IMG/VR virus record: IMGVR_UViG_3300004369_000160
Location: 1-22,807 of that record
DNA: 22,807 nt
Strand: one strand, 5' to 3'
DNA from: a virus
A program made the translations under genes and the position numbers. Positions 1 through 7,839 of the stretch are shown piece by piece. The notes below the pieces were generated by a model that did no database searches, had not been told where the DNA came from, and worked only from the letters and a program-made list of their open reading frames with translations. Positions within the stretch are counted from its first letter, which is position 1. Each line of letters starts with the position of its first letter.

Positions 1-885
1 AAATACTATTCGTCTAATGATTTCAGTATGTTGAGGGACAGGTCTAAGAAAGACTATCAATACTTCCTTGGCATACTGACTGACGAATTTGGTGATGTAC
101 ACTATGATAAGGTGACTACCAAGCAAGCCAAACACGCCTATGAAGAATGGGTACAGCGTGGCATATCACTTGCTAATCATGTGTGTACTGTGTCTTCCAT
201 CGTGTATCGCTACGCAATAGAGATGGAGTATGCTGTCATCAATCCATTCGCCAACATCAAACGCAAGACACCTAAACCTCGCAAGGTTGTATGGTCACAA
301 GAGGATGTGCGTAAGTTTCTTGACTACGCATACAGTGACTTTGACTACCGTAGTATTGGGTTGATTGTACACATGGCATATGAATGGTGTCAGCGGCTAG
401 GTGATATGCGTCTGCTTACATGGGACATGCTTGACTTTGAAGAAGGCAAGTTACACTTGGAGCAAAGCAAACGCCGTGCGCAAGTTACACTGCCTATTAG
501 TGAGGACTTGTGTGGCATGTTGTCGCACCAAAAGGAAGACTTTGGCTTTCAACCCTTGGTTGCACCTCGTCCACATCCTATGAATGGTGAGTATCACCCT
601 TATAGCATAGACAGATTGTCTAAGTTTGGGCGGCAAGCCATGCGTAATGCAGGGTTGCCAGAGGAACTACGCTTGTCTGACTTACGAAGGACAGGCACAA
701 CAGAAATGGTAGAAGCAGGTGTCGGTATGGCACAAATCATGTCGGTTACAGGACATAGTAACCCACAGTCTGTCAAACCATACATGAAAAATACTTATGC
801 TAGTGCGAATTATGCATTGACTACACGAAAAACACATGGTATAAGCAATACAAATGCCGCAACGAAAGTGATTATACATGAGTAA
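1..885 (+). CDS. int: Phage tyrosine recombinase (integrase), 5' end outside window
   Basis: Site-specific recombinase of the tyrosine integrase family, expected to cut and rejoin phage and host attachment sites. The frame is open from base 1; the first in-window ATG is at 28 but has no Shine-Dalgarno, and the usual N-terminal arm is missing, so the gene very likely starts upstream. Numbering from that ATG: an SAM-like core-binding region covers about 1-80 and the catalytic domain about 88-260. Visible catalytic positions are Arg123 (in CQRLGDM), Lys148 (beta-hairpin SKRR), Arg220 (in SDLRRT), His243 (in TGHSN) and Tyr252, nine residues after His243 as in XerD-type enzymes. The histidine usually opening the HxxR box is Ser217 here. 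The end overlaps the primase start by 8 bases (ATG at 878), so the two are probably co-transcribed. The family call is firm; activity and att site are unknown. Confidence 0.9.
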   Translation, partial: KYYSSNDFSMLRDRSKKDYQYFLGILTDEFGDVHYDKVTTKQAKHAYEEWVQRGISLANHVCTVSSIVYRYAIEMEYAVINPFANIKRKTPKPRKVVWSQEDVRKFLDYAYSDFDYRSIGLIVHMAYEWCQRLGDMRLLTWDMLDFEEGKLHLEQSKRRAQVTLPISEDLCGMLSHQKEDFGFQPLVAPRPHPMNGEYHPYSIDRLSKFGRQAMRNAGLPEELRLSDLRRTGTTEMVEAGVGMAQIMSVTGHSNPQSVKPYMKNTYASANYALTTRKTHGISNTNAATKVIIHE

Positions 886-1645
886 TATATATAACATTAT
901 AAGTGATATAGATATACCTAATGGTAGTACAAAGAGAATGACTTGTCCCGTTTGTAATGGGTACAATACATTCACTGTGACTAACAACATGGGTAGTCTT
1001 GTATGGAATTGTTACAAGGCTTCTTGTACTGTCAGTGGCGGTACACGTGTTAGGTTGACAATGGAAGACATTCGTAAAGGCTTTGGTGGTGCTGAAGCAT
1101 TTGCGTCTCAGGAAACATTTACCCTGCCTGAGTATATTGTACCTGCCAACTTTGATGTAGTGGAATGGGCTATGGAATTGTATGGTCTGGACGTTGATGA
1201 GGTGGGTATTATGTACGATGTTAAAGAGCATCGTGCAGTATTCCCTATCGTGCATGAAGGCAAAACAGTGGACGCAACTGGACGTGCGCTGGGAAAAAGA
1301 TTGCCTAAGTGGAAACGATATGGAAAAAGTGGCTTGCCATACAGTCATGGGTGTGGTAAAGTCGCCGTAGTTGTTGAGGACTGCGTGAGTGCCGCAGTTG
1401 TCGGTAATGATGTTTGGTGTGGGGTCGCCGTGTTGGGGACATCATTACAGGAATCTCACAAGAAGTATCTTGCGCAGTTCTCAACAGCCATAATAGCCCT
1501 AGACCCTGATGCTTTGCCAAAGACATTAGGCATGGCGAAAGAACTAAGAGGTCATGTAAATGATGTTCGTGTTCTTCGCTTGACAGATGACTTAAAGTAT
1601 CGTAATCCAACAGACTTTGAAAACCTAACCAACATAGGAGTATGA
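878..1645 (+). CDS. DNA primase, T7 gp4 primase-half type (zinc finger plus TOPRIM)
   Basis: Makes RNA primers for lagging-strand synthesis. The 255-aa protein has an N-terminal zinc-binding module with Cys23, Cys26, Cys45 and Cys50 (CPVC and CYKASC), followed by a TOPRIM-type catalytic domain. In that domain Glu167 lies in VVVEDCVSAA, and Asp209 and Asp211 lie in ALDPDA, matching the metal-binding acidic residues of the fold. T7 gp4 fuses primase and helicase in one chain; here the protein stops after the TOPRIM domain and the helicase is the next gene, 4 bases downstream. The start at 878 overlaps the integrase end. Neighbouring helicase and polymerase genes agree with a replisome role. Confident of function; the priming sequence recognised cannot be read from the sequence. 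Confidence 0.88.
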   Translation: MSNIYNIISDIDIPNGSTKRMTCPVCNGYNTFTVTNNMGSLVWNCYKASCTVSGGTRVRLTMEDIRKGFGGAEAFASQETFTLPEYIVPANFDVVEWAMELYGLDVDEVGIMYDVKEHRAVFPIVHEGKTVDATGRALGKRLPKWKRYGKSGLPYSHGCGKVAVVVEDCVSAAVVGNDVWCGVAVLGTSLQESHKKYLAQFSTAIIALDPDALPKTLGMAKELRGHVNDVRVLRLTDDLKYRNPTDFENLTNIGV

Positions 1646-1649
1646 CAAC

Positions 1650-2873
1650 ATGGAACTATCCCTAATACGAAGTTTAATGGACAAGTCGTTCTACGATGAC
1701 CATCGTGGTGCTAAGTGTCCAGACCGCCTGTTCAGTAAGGATGTGCGGAAGATTAAGAAGACCATTGACATGGCAATGGACAGGTACAATCGTACCGTAA
1801 CACCTGACGAAGTAGAGGCACTGTTCATGTCGGACAACCCGACACTGACTACTGCACAGAAGCAAGCCTATGCATCCCTGTTTGCCAGTGTTAAGAGAGA
1901 AAACACTATGGGCAGTGATGTAGCACAAGAGGTGCTATCCAAGTTATTCCAACAGGTTATTGGCGAAGATGTAGCCAACATTGGATTTGACATGGTGAAT
2001 GGCGATGCCAACACACTGGAGTCACTGCGTACTTTGCTTGAGCGATATGGCGATGACTTCATTCCTAACTTAAACATTGAGTGGGATGACATCAGCATTG
2101 AGACATTGATGGCAAAGGCTGAACTGGAAGCACGATGGACATTCAATGTACCTGCCATTGCTCGTAAGGTAGAGGGCGTGTCTGGTGGTCAGTTGATTGA
2201 GGTAGGCGCACGTCCTAACGCTGGCAAGACATCGTTTCATGCCAGCCTCATTGCCGCACCAGGGGGCTTTGCACATCAGGGTGCTAAATGCATCATCCTG
2301 TGTAACGAAGAGCATACACACCGTGTTGGTGCAAGGTACTTGACTGCCGCCGCAGGGATGACTGCTCGTGAGGTACGAGACAATATGTCCAAGGCAAAGG
2401 CACTGTATGCACCTGTGATGAACAACATCAGGATTAAGGATGCAGGTGGACGTGACATGGCATGGGTTGAATCTGTATGTAAGTCATACAAACCTGACGT
2501 ACTTGTGCTTGACATGGGTGACAAGTTTAGTGTAGCAGGTAGCTATGCTAGAGAAGACCAAGCACTAGCGGCTTGTGCTATCTATGCTAGGCAGATTGCC
2601 AAGACATATGACTGTGCTGTATTTTATATGTCACAGTTGAGTGCTGATGCTGAAGGACGTACTACACTTAACCAGAGCATGATGCAGGGTAGTCGTACAG
2701 GTAAGGCGGCAGAGGCAGACTTGATGATACTGATTGGCAAGTCACCATCTGTGGAAGGGCAGGAAGAAGATAGCCCAATGCGCCATATCAACATCGTCAA
2801 GAACAAGTTGAATGGCTGGCATGGCATGGTGAATTGTAACCTAGACTATCAGACAGCGAGGTACGAAGGATGA
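1650..2873 (+). CDS. Replicative DNA helicase, DnaB/T7 gp4 helicase-half type
   Basis: Hexameric RecA-fold helicase that unwinds the fork and pairs with the primase just upstream. In the 407-aa product the Walker A loop is GARPNAGKT (186-194), a catalytic-glutamate region is CNEEH (about 218-222), Walker B is VLVLD ending at Asp288, and the SQLS motif is at about 328-331. The segment SRTGKAAEADL (348-358) followed by KNKLNG (384-389) resembles the arginine-finger and DNA-binding loop region of DnaB-like proteins. The first 160 residues are helical and unlike the primase domain, so this is a stand-alone helicase. AGGAG at 1636-1640 lies 9 bases before the ATG. The stop overlaps the polymerase start as ATGA. 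Confidence 0.9.
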   Translation: MELSLIRSLMDKSFYDDHRGAKCPDRLFSKDVRKIKKTIDMAMDRYNRTVTPDEVEALFMSDNPTLTTAQKQAYASLFASVKRENTMGSDVAQEVLSKLFQQVIGEDVANIGFDMVNGDANTLESLRTLLERYGDDFIPNLNIEWDDISIETLMAKAELEARWTFNVPAIARKVEGVSGGQLIEVGARPNAGKTSFHASLIAAPGGFAHQGAKCIILCNEEHTHRVGARYLTAAAGMTAREVRDNMSKAKALYAPVMNNIRIKDAGGRDMAWVESVCKSYKPDVLVLDMGDKFSVAGSYAREDQALAACAIYARQIAKTYDCAVFYMSQLSADAEGRTTLNQSMMQGSRTGKAAEADLMILIGKSPSVEGQEEDSPMRHINIVKNKLNGWHGMVNCNLDYQTARYEG

Positions 2874-4912
2874 AACTAACACTAGACGTAGAGAATACTG
2901 TCACTAAGCGTGATGGCAAACTTCACCTTGACCCATTTGAACCAGAAAACTCACTGGTCATGGTTGGTATGCTTACTGACCAAGGTGAGGAGTTTAGTAT
3001 CACCTTTGACCACAGTGAGTGTGAGCCAAGCTACAATGGTCACAAGATTGTGCAGGAGCAGTTAGATAAGTCTACCGTGCTTATCATGCACAATGCGGCA
3101 CACGACTTGCTGTGGCTGTGGGAGAGTGGGTTCACGTATGATGGTCCTGTGTTTGACACAATGCTTGCTGAGTACGTCTTACAGCGTGGACAGAAGCAAC
3201 CTCTATCACTTGGGGCTTGTGCTGAACGATATGAGTTGGACATACAGAAGCAGGACACACTGAAGGAATACTTCAATAAAGGATACAGTGTACGTGACAT
3301 ACCGCACGATGAGTTATCACACTATCTGTCTGCTGACCTTCATGCTACCCAGCAACTTGCTGACAAGCTGATGTATCGTCTGAACACAAGGGATGATGGC
3401 GGCTTGATTGGTACTGTTGACCTGACTAATCAGGTAGCTGTGTGTCTGGCACGTATCTATCAGCGTGGCTTTGCTGTTGATATGACAGCACTCAATGATG
3501 TGCGTAGTGAGTTTGAACAGGAGCGTGATACCTTACAGAATGAACTGCAACAGCATGTTCGTAACCTGATGGGTGACACACCTATTAATCTCAACAGCCC
3601 AGAGCAATTATCATGGGTTATCTACAGCCGTAAGGTGAAGGACAAGCAGTATTGGGGCAATGCTATTGACCCTTACATGGATGATGCAGAGTTTCGTAGT
3701 CTCATTGCAGGTGGTACAGAGCGTGTGTACAAGACTAAGGCAGTCCAGTGTTCCTCTTGTAATGGTTCTGGCAAAATCAGAAAGGTAAGGAAAGATGGAA
3801 GTTTATATGCTAACGCAAACAGATGTACTGATTGTGACGCTATTGGCTATGTGTTTAATCCTACTAGTCAAGTCGCTGGATTAAAGTTCAAGCCACCGTC
3901 AGCTAAGTGGGCAAGTGCCAATGGCTTTACTACTAGCAAGGGTAACCTTGAGTTGCTTGAGGCATCAGCCAAGTCACAAGGCATGACAGATGCAGTGGAC
4001 TTCCTATATAAAGTACGTAGGCTATCAGCCGTTGACACATACCTGTCATCCTTTGTGGATGGCATTCAGACACATACCAAGCCTGATGGTAAGTTACATG
4101 TGCGTTTGCTTCAGCATCGTACAGCGACAGGCAGGTTTAGTGGGGCAGACCCTAACATGCAGAACATGCCACGAGGTGGTACGTTTCCTGTGAAGAAGGT
4201 GTTCGTGTCTCGTTTCGAGGGTGGCAAGATACTTGAGGCTGACTTTGCACAGCTAGAGTTTCGTGCCGCCGCATTCTTATCACAAGATGGAGTTGCTATT
4301 GAAGAAGTATCTACTGGATTTGATGTACATGCATATACCGCTGAAGTTATTACTACCGCTGGTCAATCTACGAATAGGCAGGATGCGAAAGCGCATACTT
4401 TTGCGCCGTTGTATGGAGCGACAGGCTTTGGAAGAACAAAGGCAGAAGCGGCATACTATGAACACTTCAACGAGAAGTATCAAGGAGTCGCAGATTGGCA
4501 TTCCAGATTGGCTAAAGAGGCTATAAACACACGCAAGATTCGTACACCATCAGGTCGTGAGTTTTCATTTCCTGATGTTACACGGAATGCCCGTGGCAGA
4601 GTGTCGCACTTTACACAGATAAAGAATTATCCTGTACAATCATTTGCTACGGCAGACATTGTACCTGTGTCATTATTACACATAGATAAATTACTTGACG
4701 GTATGCAGTCTTGTGTGGTAAATAGTGTTCACGATAGTATCGTCATTGATGTTCATCCAGATGAGGAAAGGAGAGTTATTGACATCATCAAACAAACTAA
4801 TGACGATTTACCAAACCTAATAGTAATGCGATGGGGCGTACAGTTTAACGTACCATTATTACTTGAAGCAAAAATTGGTTATAATTGGCTTGACACGAAA
4901 GACGTAGCCTGA
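2870..4912 (+). CDS. Family A DNA polymerase with 3'-5' exonuclease and DnaJ-like zinc insertion
   Basis: Replicative polymerase of the T7/Pol I family, 680 aa. Proofreading residues: Asp6 and Glu8 (Exo I), Asn75 and Asp79 (Exo II, HNAAHD), Tyr152 and Asp156 (Exo III). Polymerase motif A is EADFAQLEFR with Asp458; motif B has Arg503, Lys507, Phe511 and Tyr515 (RQDAKAHTFAPLYG); motif C is VHDS with His621 and Asp622. Between the halves sits an insert at about 290-330 with Cys294, Cys297, Cys319 and Cys322 (CSSCNGSGK and CTDCDAIGY), the CxxCxGxG style of DnaJ. T7 polymerase lacks this. From memory, such a central partial DnaJ domain was reported for SAR116 phage HMO-2011. Start overlaps the helicase stop. 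The polymerase call is secure; the insert's role is unknown. Confidence 0.95.
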   Translation: MKLTLDVENTVTKRDGKLHLDPFEPENSLVMVGMLTDQGEEFSITFDHSECEPSYNGHKIVQEQLDKSTVLIMHNAAHDLLWLWESGFTYDGPVFDTMLAEYVLQRGQKQPLSLGACAERYELDIQKQDTLKEYFNKGYSVRDIPHDELSHYLSADLHATQQLADKLMYRLNTRDDGGLIGTVDLTNQVAVCLARIYQRGFAVDMTALNDVRSEFEQERDTLQNELQQHVRNLMGDTPINLNSPEQLSWVIYSRKVKDKQYWGNAIDPYMDDAEFRSLIAGGTERVYKTKAVQCSSCNGSGKIRKVRKDGSLYANANRCTDCDAIGYVFNPTSQVAGLKFKPPSAKWASANGFTTSKGNLELLEASAKSQGMTDAVDFLYKVRRLSAVDTYLSSFVDGIQTHTKPDGKLHVRLLQHRTATGRFSGADPNMQNMPRGGTFPVKKVFVSRFEGGKILEADFAQLEFRAAAFLSQDGVAIEEVSTGFDVHAYTAEVITTAGQSTNRQDAKAHTFAPLYGATGFGRTKAEAAYYEHFNEKYQGVADWHSRLAKEAINTRKIRTPSGREFSFPDVTRNARGRVSHFTQIKNYPVQSFATADIVPVSLLHIDKLLDGMQSCVVNSVHDSIVIDVHPDEERRVIDIIKQTNDDLPNLIVMRWGVQFNVPLLLEAKIGYNWLDTKDVA

Positions 4913-4956
4913 TATAACTATGGTTCATTTGACTTTTATAGAAGGAGTATATACAT

Positions 4957-5859
4957 ATGACAACAACACTAACAACTATTGACACCAACAACTTTGCAGA
5001 GATGGCTAAAGCTATGGGCATGTCTGTTGATACTGCTAACTCAAAGAAGCAGAGCAGCACACTTGCACGACTACGCTTGAACCACTCTGCCATTATGGGT
5101 ACTGCCGATGTTAACGGCAAGAGTGTCAACATGGAAGTAGTACCAGCAGGGACTTACAGACTAGAGATTCCTGATGGTCCAACTTACTATGCCCAATCAG
5201 TAAACCTTCGTCCATACCTACAACGCTTCATGTACAAGCGTTTTATCAAAGGTCATGGCGATGTACCTAACCGCTATGTCAAGACTGTCATGGCTGACAA
5301 TCTGAATATAGACTTGAAAGACAATGATGGTGGCTTCAATTGTGGTAAGCCAGCAGGATACATCCAAGACTTCAAGGCATTGCCAGAGAAGACACAAGAC
5401 CTTATCAAGCAGATTAAGCGTGTACGTGTAATGCTTGGTACAGTTGAACTGATTGACCCTGTAGATGCCAACGGTAATCCTGTTGAACTAGATGAGACTG
5501 CATTCATCTGGGAGATTGAGAACCGTGACGCATTCAAGGATGTCGGTGCAGTGTTTACTAAATTGGGCAAGATGAAGCGTCTTCCTGTTCAGCATATTGT
5601 AGTAGGTAATACTGAAGAACGTAAGTTGCCTAACGGTAATAGTTTCTTCCTGCCTGTGGTATCCCTTGATGTAACCAATACACTTGACCTTGGAGATAGG
5701 GAACATCACATGTTTGCTGACTTCATGGCATGGGTAGAGAATTATAATGAGTATATCATTAATGCCTACGCTGAGAAGTCATCACGACATGATGATACCA
5801 TTGATGCTGAAATCTCAGATGGTATCATTGACATTGAACTTGATGAGGAAGTAGCCTAA
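4957..5859 (+). CDS. Putative ssDNA-binding protein (acidic C-terminal tail)
   Basis: The 300-aa product matches no family I can name with certainty. Its centre is beta-rich and basic (for example RPYLQRFMYKRFIKGH at about 85-100), and its last 22 residues are strongly acidic, about 279-298, ending ELDEEVA. A basic core with an acidic C-terminal tail, placed directly after the polymerase and before recombination nucleases, is the usual context of phage ssDNA-binding proteins such as T7 gp2.5, so I infer that role. GAAGGAG at 4941-4947 gives a strong ribosome site in the 44-base gap after the polymerase, which suggests high expression, as expected for a stoichiometric binding protein. The stop overlaps the next gene by one base (TAATG). 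It could instead be an unrelated replication accessory protein. Confidence 0.5.
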   Translation: MTTTLTTIDTNNFAEMAKAMGMSVDTANSKKQSSTLARLRLNHSAIMGTADVNGKSVNMEVVPAGTYRLEIPDGPTYYAQSVNLRPYLQRFMYKRFIKGHGDVPNRYVKTVMADNLNIDLKDNDGGFNCGKPAGYIQDFKALPEKTQDLIKQIKRVRVMLGTVELIDPVDANGNPVELDETAFIWEIENRDAFKDVGAVFTKLGKMKRLPVQHIVVGNTEERKLPNGNSFFLPVVSLDVTNTLDLGDREHHMFADFMAWVENYNEYIINAYAEKSSRHDDTIDAEISDGIIDIELDEEVA

Positions 5860-6725
5860 TGAACCATCCTGCTGAACTGTCGTTGCATCAGTATCTGGAA
5901 GATGCGGTCAATGGCAAAACACAAATGTCTGATGAAACGATAGAGCAAGTAGCCAACGACATCAAAGAGGCACTGCATCGTCAGTTTGGCAAGGAGAGTA
6001 AGCGCAGAGAGTTTACTCTTCGGATGTCAAACATAGGCAGACCGTCTTGTCAGTTGTGGTTTGAAAAGAATCACCCTGACAAGGCATTGCCAAAGCCTAC
6101 CACATTCGTCATGAACATGATGATTGGGGATATTGTAGAGGCAGTATTCAAAGGTCTGTTAACAGAAGCAGGAGTTAAGTATGAGAACTCAGATAAAGTA
6201 TCACTGGAACTCAATGACACCACTATTTCTGGAACATATGACATTGTTATTGATGGTGCTGTTGACGACATTAAGTCAGCATCTGACTGGTCATATCGTA
6301 ACAAGTTTGTTTCATTTGAAACACTAAAGAATGGAGACAGTTTCGGATATGTTGGTCAGCTTGCTGGCTATGCTAAGGCTTCTGGTAAAGAGGCAGGTGG
6401 TTGGTGGGTAGTCAACAAAGGTAATGGGGAGTTTAAGTATGTCCCTGCTACTGGCATTGACATTGATGCTGAACTGGACAAAGCAAAGTTTGCTAAGATT
6501 GCCTTAGAAAAGGATGAAGTACAGCGTTGCTTTGAGCCAGTTGAAGAAGTGTTCAGAGGCAAGCCTACAGGTAATAAGATATTAGGTGTAGAGTGTGGCT
6601 TCTGTTCATATAAACACGCTTGTTGGTCTAACTTGAAAGAGATGCCATCAGTTATGTCAAAAGCAAAAGACCCTAAGATTGTGTCTTATGTTGAGTTGGT
6701 AAATGATGGCAACCCACAATCATAA
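5859..6725 (+). CDS. PD-(D/E)XK exonuclease, RecB/Cas4-like with probable Fe-S cysteines
   Basis: A 288-aa nuclease probably degrading or trimming DNA during recombination or host DNA breakdown, in the slot of T7 gp6. The PD-(D/E)XK core is visible: Glu94 (GDIVEAVF), Asp128 (GTYDIV), Asp137 and Lys139 (DDIKSAS), and the RecB-family Q-x3-Y signature Gln167 and Tyr171 (GQLAGYAK). Cys64 near the N-terminus plus Cys246, Cys249 and Cys255 at the C-terminus (ECGFCSYKHAC) reproduce the one-plus-three cysteine layout that binds a 4Fe-4S cluster in AddB and Cas4 nucleases. The start overlaps the upstream stop by one base. Adjacent to a resolvase and the candidate ssDNA-binding protein. Not linked to any CRISPR array here. 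Confidence 0.82.
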   Translation: MNHPAELSLHQYLEDAVNGKTQMSDETIEQVANDIKEALHRQFGKESKRREFTLRMSNIGRPSCQLWFEKNHPDKALPKPTTFVMNMMIGDIVEAVFKGLLTEAGVKYENSDKVSLELNDTTISGTYDIVIDGAVDDIKSASDWSYRNKFVSFETLKNGDSFGYVGQLAGYAKASGKEAGGWWVVNKGNGEFKYVPATGIDIDAELDKAKFAKIALEKDEVQRCFEPVEEVFRGKPTGNKILGVECGFCSYKHACWSNLKEMPSVMSKAKDPKIVSYVELVNDGNPQS

Positions 6726-7167
6726 GGCATTTAGGGCGGCGCGTAAGTATGGTTATAGGAGTGGGTTGGAGTTAAAGATATCGGAGTATCTTAACAACCT
6801 AAAAGCAAAGTATGACTACGAGAGTATCAAGATTGAGTGGGAAGACTTAGCCTACCGCACCTATACACCAGACTTCGTGTTAGACAATGGCATCATCATA
6901 GAATCTAAAGGGATGTTTACTGCCGCAGATAGACGCAAGCACCTTGCAATCAAGCGGCAACATCCCACATTAGATATACGGTTTGTGTTTGAGAATAGCA
7001 GACGCAAGTTGCGTAAGGGTGCTAAGTCAAATTATGCTGAGTGGTGTATCAAGTATGGTTTCTTATACTATGACCGCATCATTCCAGAAGATTGGCTGAA
7101 AGAGAAAGGAAAGAACCAGCATCCTAAGTTTATTAAATTTACTGGAACTAAAAAGCAAAGGAGTTAG
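6703..7167 (+). CDS. Endonuclease I, T7 gp3-like Holliday junction resolvase
   Basis: Cuts branched DNA and Holliday junctions, clearing replication and recombination intermediates before packaging. The 154-aa length fits the T7 endonuclease I family (149 aa in T7). The catalytic set is present and correctly spaced: Glu23 (SGLE), Asp57 (YTPDF), Glu67 and Lys69 (IESKG). The downstream block with ADRRKHLAIKRQHP, DIRFVF, KGAKSNYAEWC and IPEDWLKE is typical of the family. The start codon lies inside the end of the exonuclease gene, overlapping by 23 bases; two adjacent ATGs at 6703 and 6706 make the exact start ambiguous by one residue. Highly confident. Confidence 0.93.
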   Translation: MMATHNHKAFRAARKYGYRSGLELKISEYLNNLKAKYDYESIKIEWEDLAYRTYTPDFVLDNGIIIESKGMFTAADRRKHLAIKRQHPTLDIRFVFENSRRKLRKGAKSNYAEWCIKYGFLYYDRIIPEDWLKEKGKNQHPKFIKFTGTKKQRS

Positions 7168-7169
7168 CT

Positions 7170-7535
7170 ATGACAGACAACGCAGACAACCATATTCAAG
7201 ACAATGATTTTTTGATTCGTATTCGCCCACAGACTGATAAGACAAATAAGTGGACAGGGGAGATTGATGTAGCCATTATTACTAATGACGACAAGCATCT
7301 GTCAGACGATGACTACTTCCAGATACTACATCTTACTAAGATGGTGGCTTGCACAATACCCATCATGGAAGTAGATGACGCAATGAGAGATGCGGTACAT
7401 GATTTTGTTATGGAGTTTGAAAATAAGATGTCAGAGGAAGATATTCCTGTTGACAGTGAAAGAGGAAGGGTGTTAGAAATAGATGACAATGTGGTGACAT
7501 TATCATTTGGAACACGAACAAAGGGGAGTGCTTGA
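7170..7535 (+). CDS. Acidic hypothetical protein, 121 aa
   Basis: Not recognised. The product is small and acidic, with aspartate-rich stretches near residues 1-13 (TDNADNHIQDND) and 45-48, and a C-terminal piece predicted as beta strands (VLEIDDNVVTLSFG). No cysteine pair, membrane segment or catalytic motif is apparent. AAGGAG at 7158-7163 precedes the ATG, and the gene begins 2 bases after the resolvase stop, so it is part of the replication operon. Acidic small proteins in this position in phages are sometimes inhibitors of host proteins or DNA mimics, but nothing in the sequence proves that. Confidence 0.72.
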   Translation: MTDNADNHIQDNDFLIRIRPQTDKTNKWTGEIDVAIITNDDKHLSDDDYFQILHLTKMVACTIPIMEVDDAMRDAVHDFVMEFENKMSEEDIPVDSERGRVLEIDDNVVTLSFGTRTKGSA

Positions 7536-7536
7536 C

Positions 7537-7839
7537 ATGACAGATTACAAAAAGATAATTGAAGAATTTGAAGCAGAGGAAAAAGCCAAGCGAGAGCAAG
7601 TCAGAAAACAATCTGACATGGTAAATAATCCTGCACATTACAATAAGTCAGGCATCGAATGCGTTGACGCTATTGCTGCTGCAACAGGAGAGGGGTTTGA
7701 GTATTATCTACAAGGCAACATACTTAAATACCTGTGGAGATACCGCTACAAGAATGGCTCAGAAGATTTGAAGAAAGCACAGTGGTATCTTAATCGTCTA
7801 ATTCAAGAAGTGGAAGGCTGCTATGATGGTGACCGTTAA
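7537..7839 (+). CDS. DUF3310-like small protein
   Basis: A 100-aa protein that resembles the DUF3310 family (sometimes annotated as phage nucleotide kinase), common in podovirus and siphovirus nucleotide-metabolism regions. The recognisable core is MVNNPAHYNKSGIECVDAI followed by an internal helix with NILKYLWRYRYKNG and DLKKAQWYLNRLI, matching the family's order of PxHY, EcId and KYlwR..K.g..eDl.KA..Yl. The first 25 residues are a charged helix. I start it at 7537, since AAGGGGAG lies at 7521-7528 and this ATG sits 2 bases after the previous stop; an in-frame upstream ATG at 7507 would overlap the previous gene and add ten residues. Its biochemical role is unproven. Confidence 0.82.
   Translation: MTDYKKIIEEFEAEEKAKREQVRKQSDMVNNPAHYNKSGIECVDAIAAATGEGFEYYLQGNILKYLWRYRYKNGSEDLKKAQWYLNRLIQEVEGCYDGDR

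Noticed and set aside
872-1348. 158-codon open frame on the - strand opposite integrase end and primase
   Set aside because: Opposes a primase with intact zinc and TOPRIM motifs; composition is that of an antisense frame rich in His, Cys and Ile.
4928-4954. Possible sigma-70 promoter (TTTGAC ... TATATA) before the candidate ssDNA-binding gene
   Set aside because: Spacer is about 15 bases and the -10-like part overlaps the space between Shine-Dalgarno and ATG; AT-rich leader explains it equally well.
5859-6725. Cas4-like nuclease as sign of a CRISPR system
   Set aside because: No repeat array or other cas genes; the same fold and cysteine layout is common in phage replication regions.
7507-7539. 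Upstream ATG for the DUF3310-like gene
   Set aside because: The strong ribosome site at 7521-7528 serves the ATG at 7537, and the family core begins after it.
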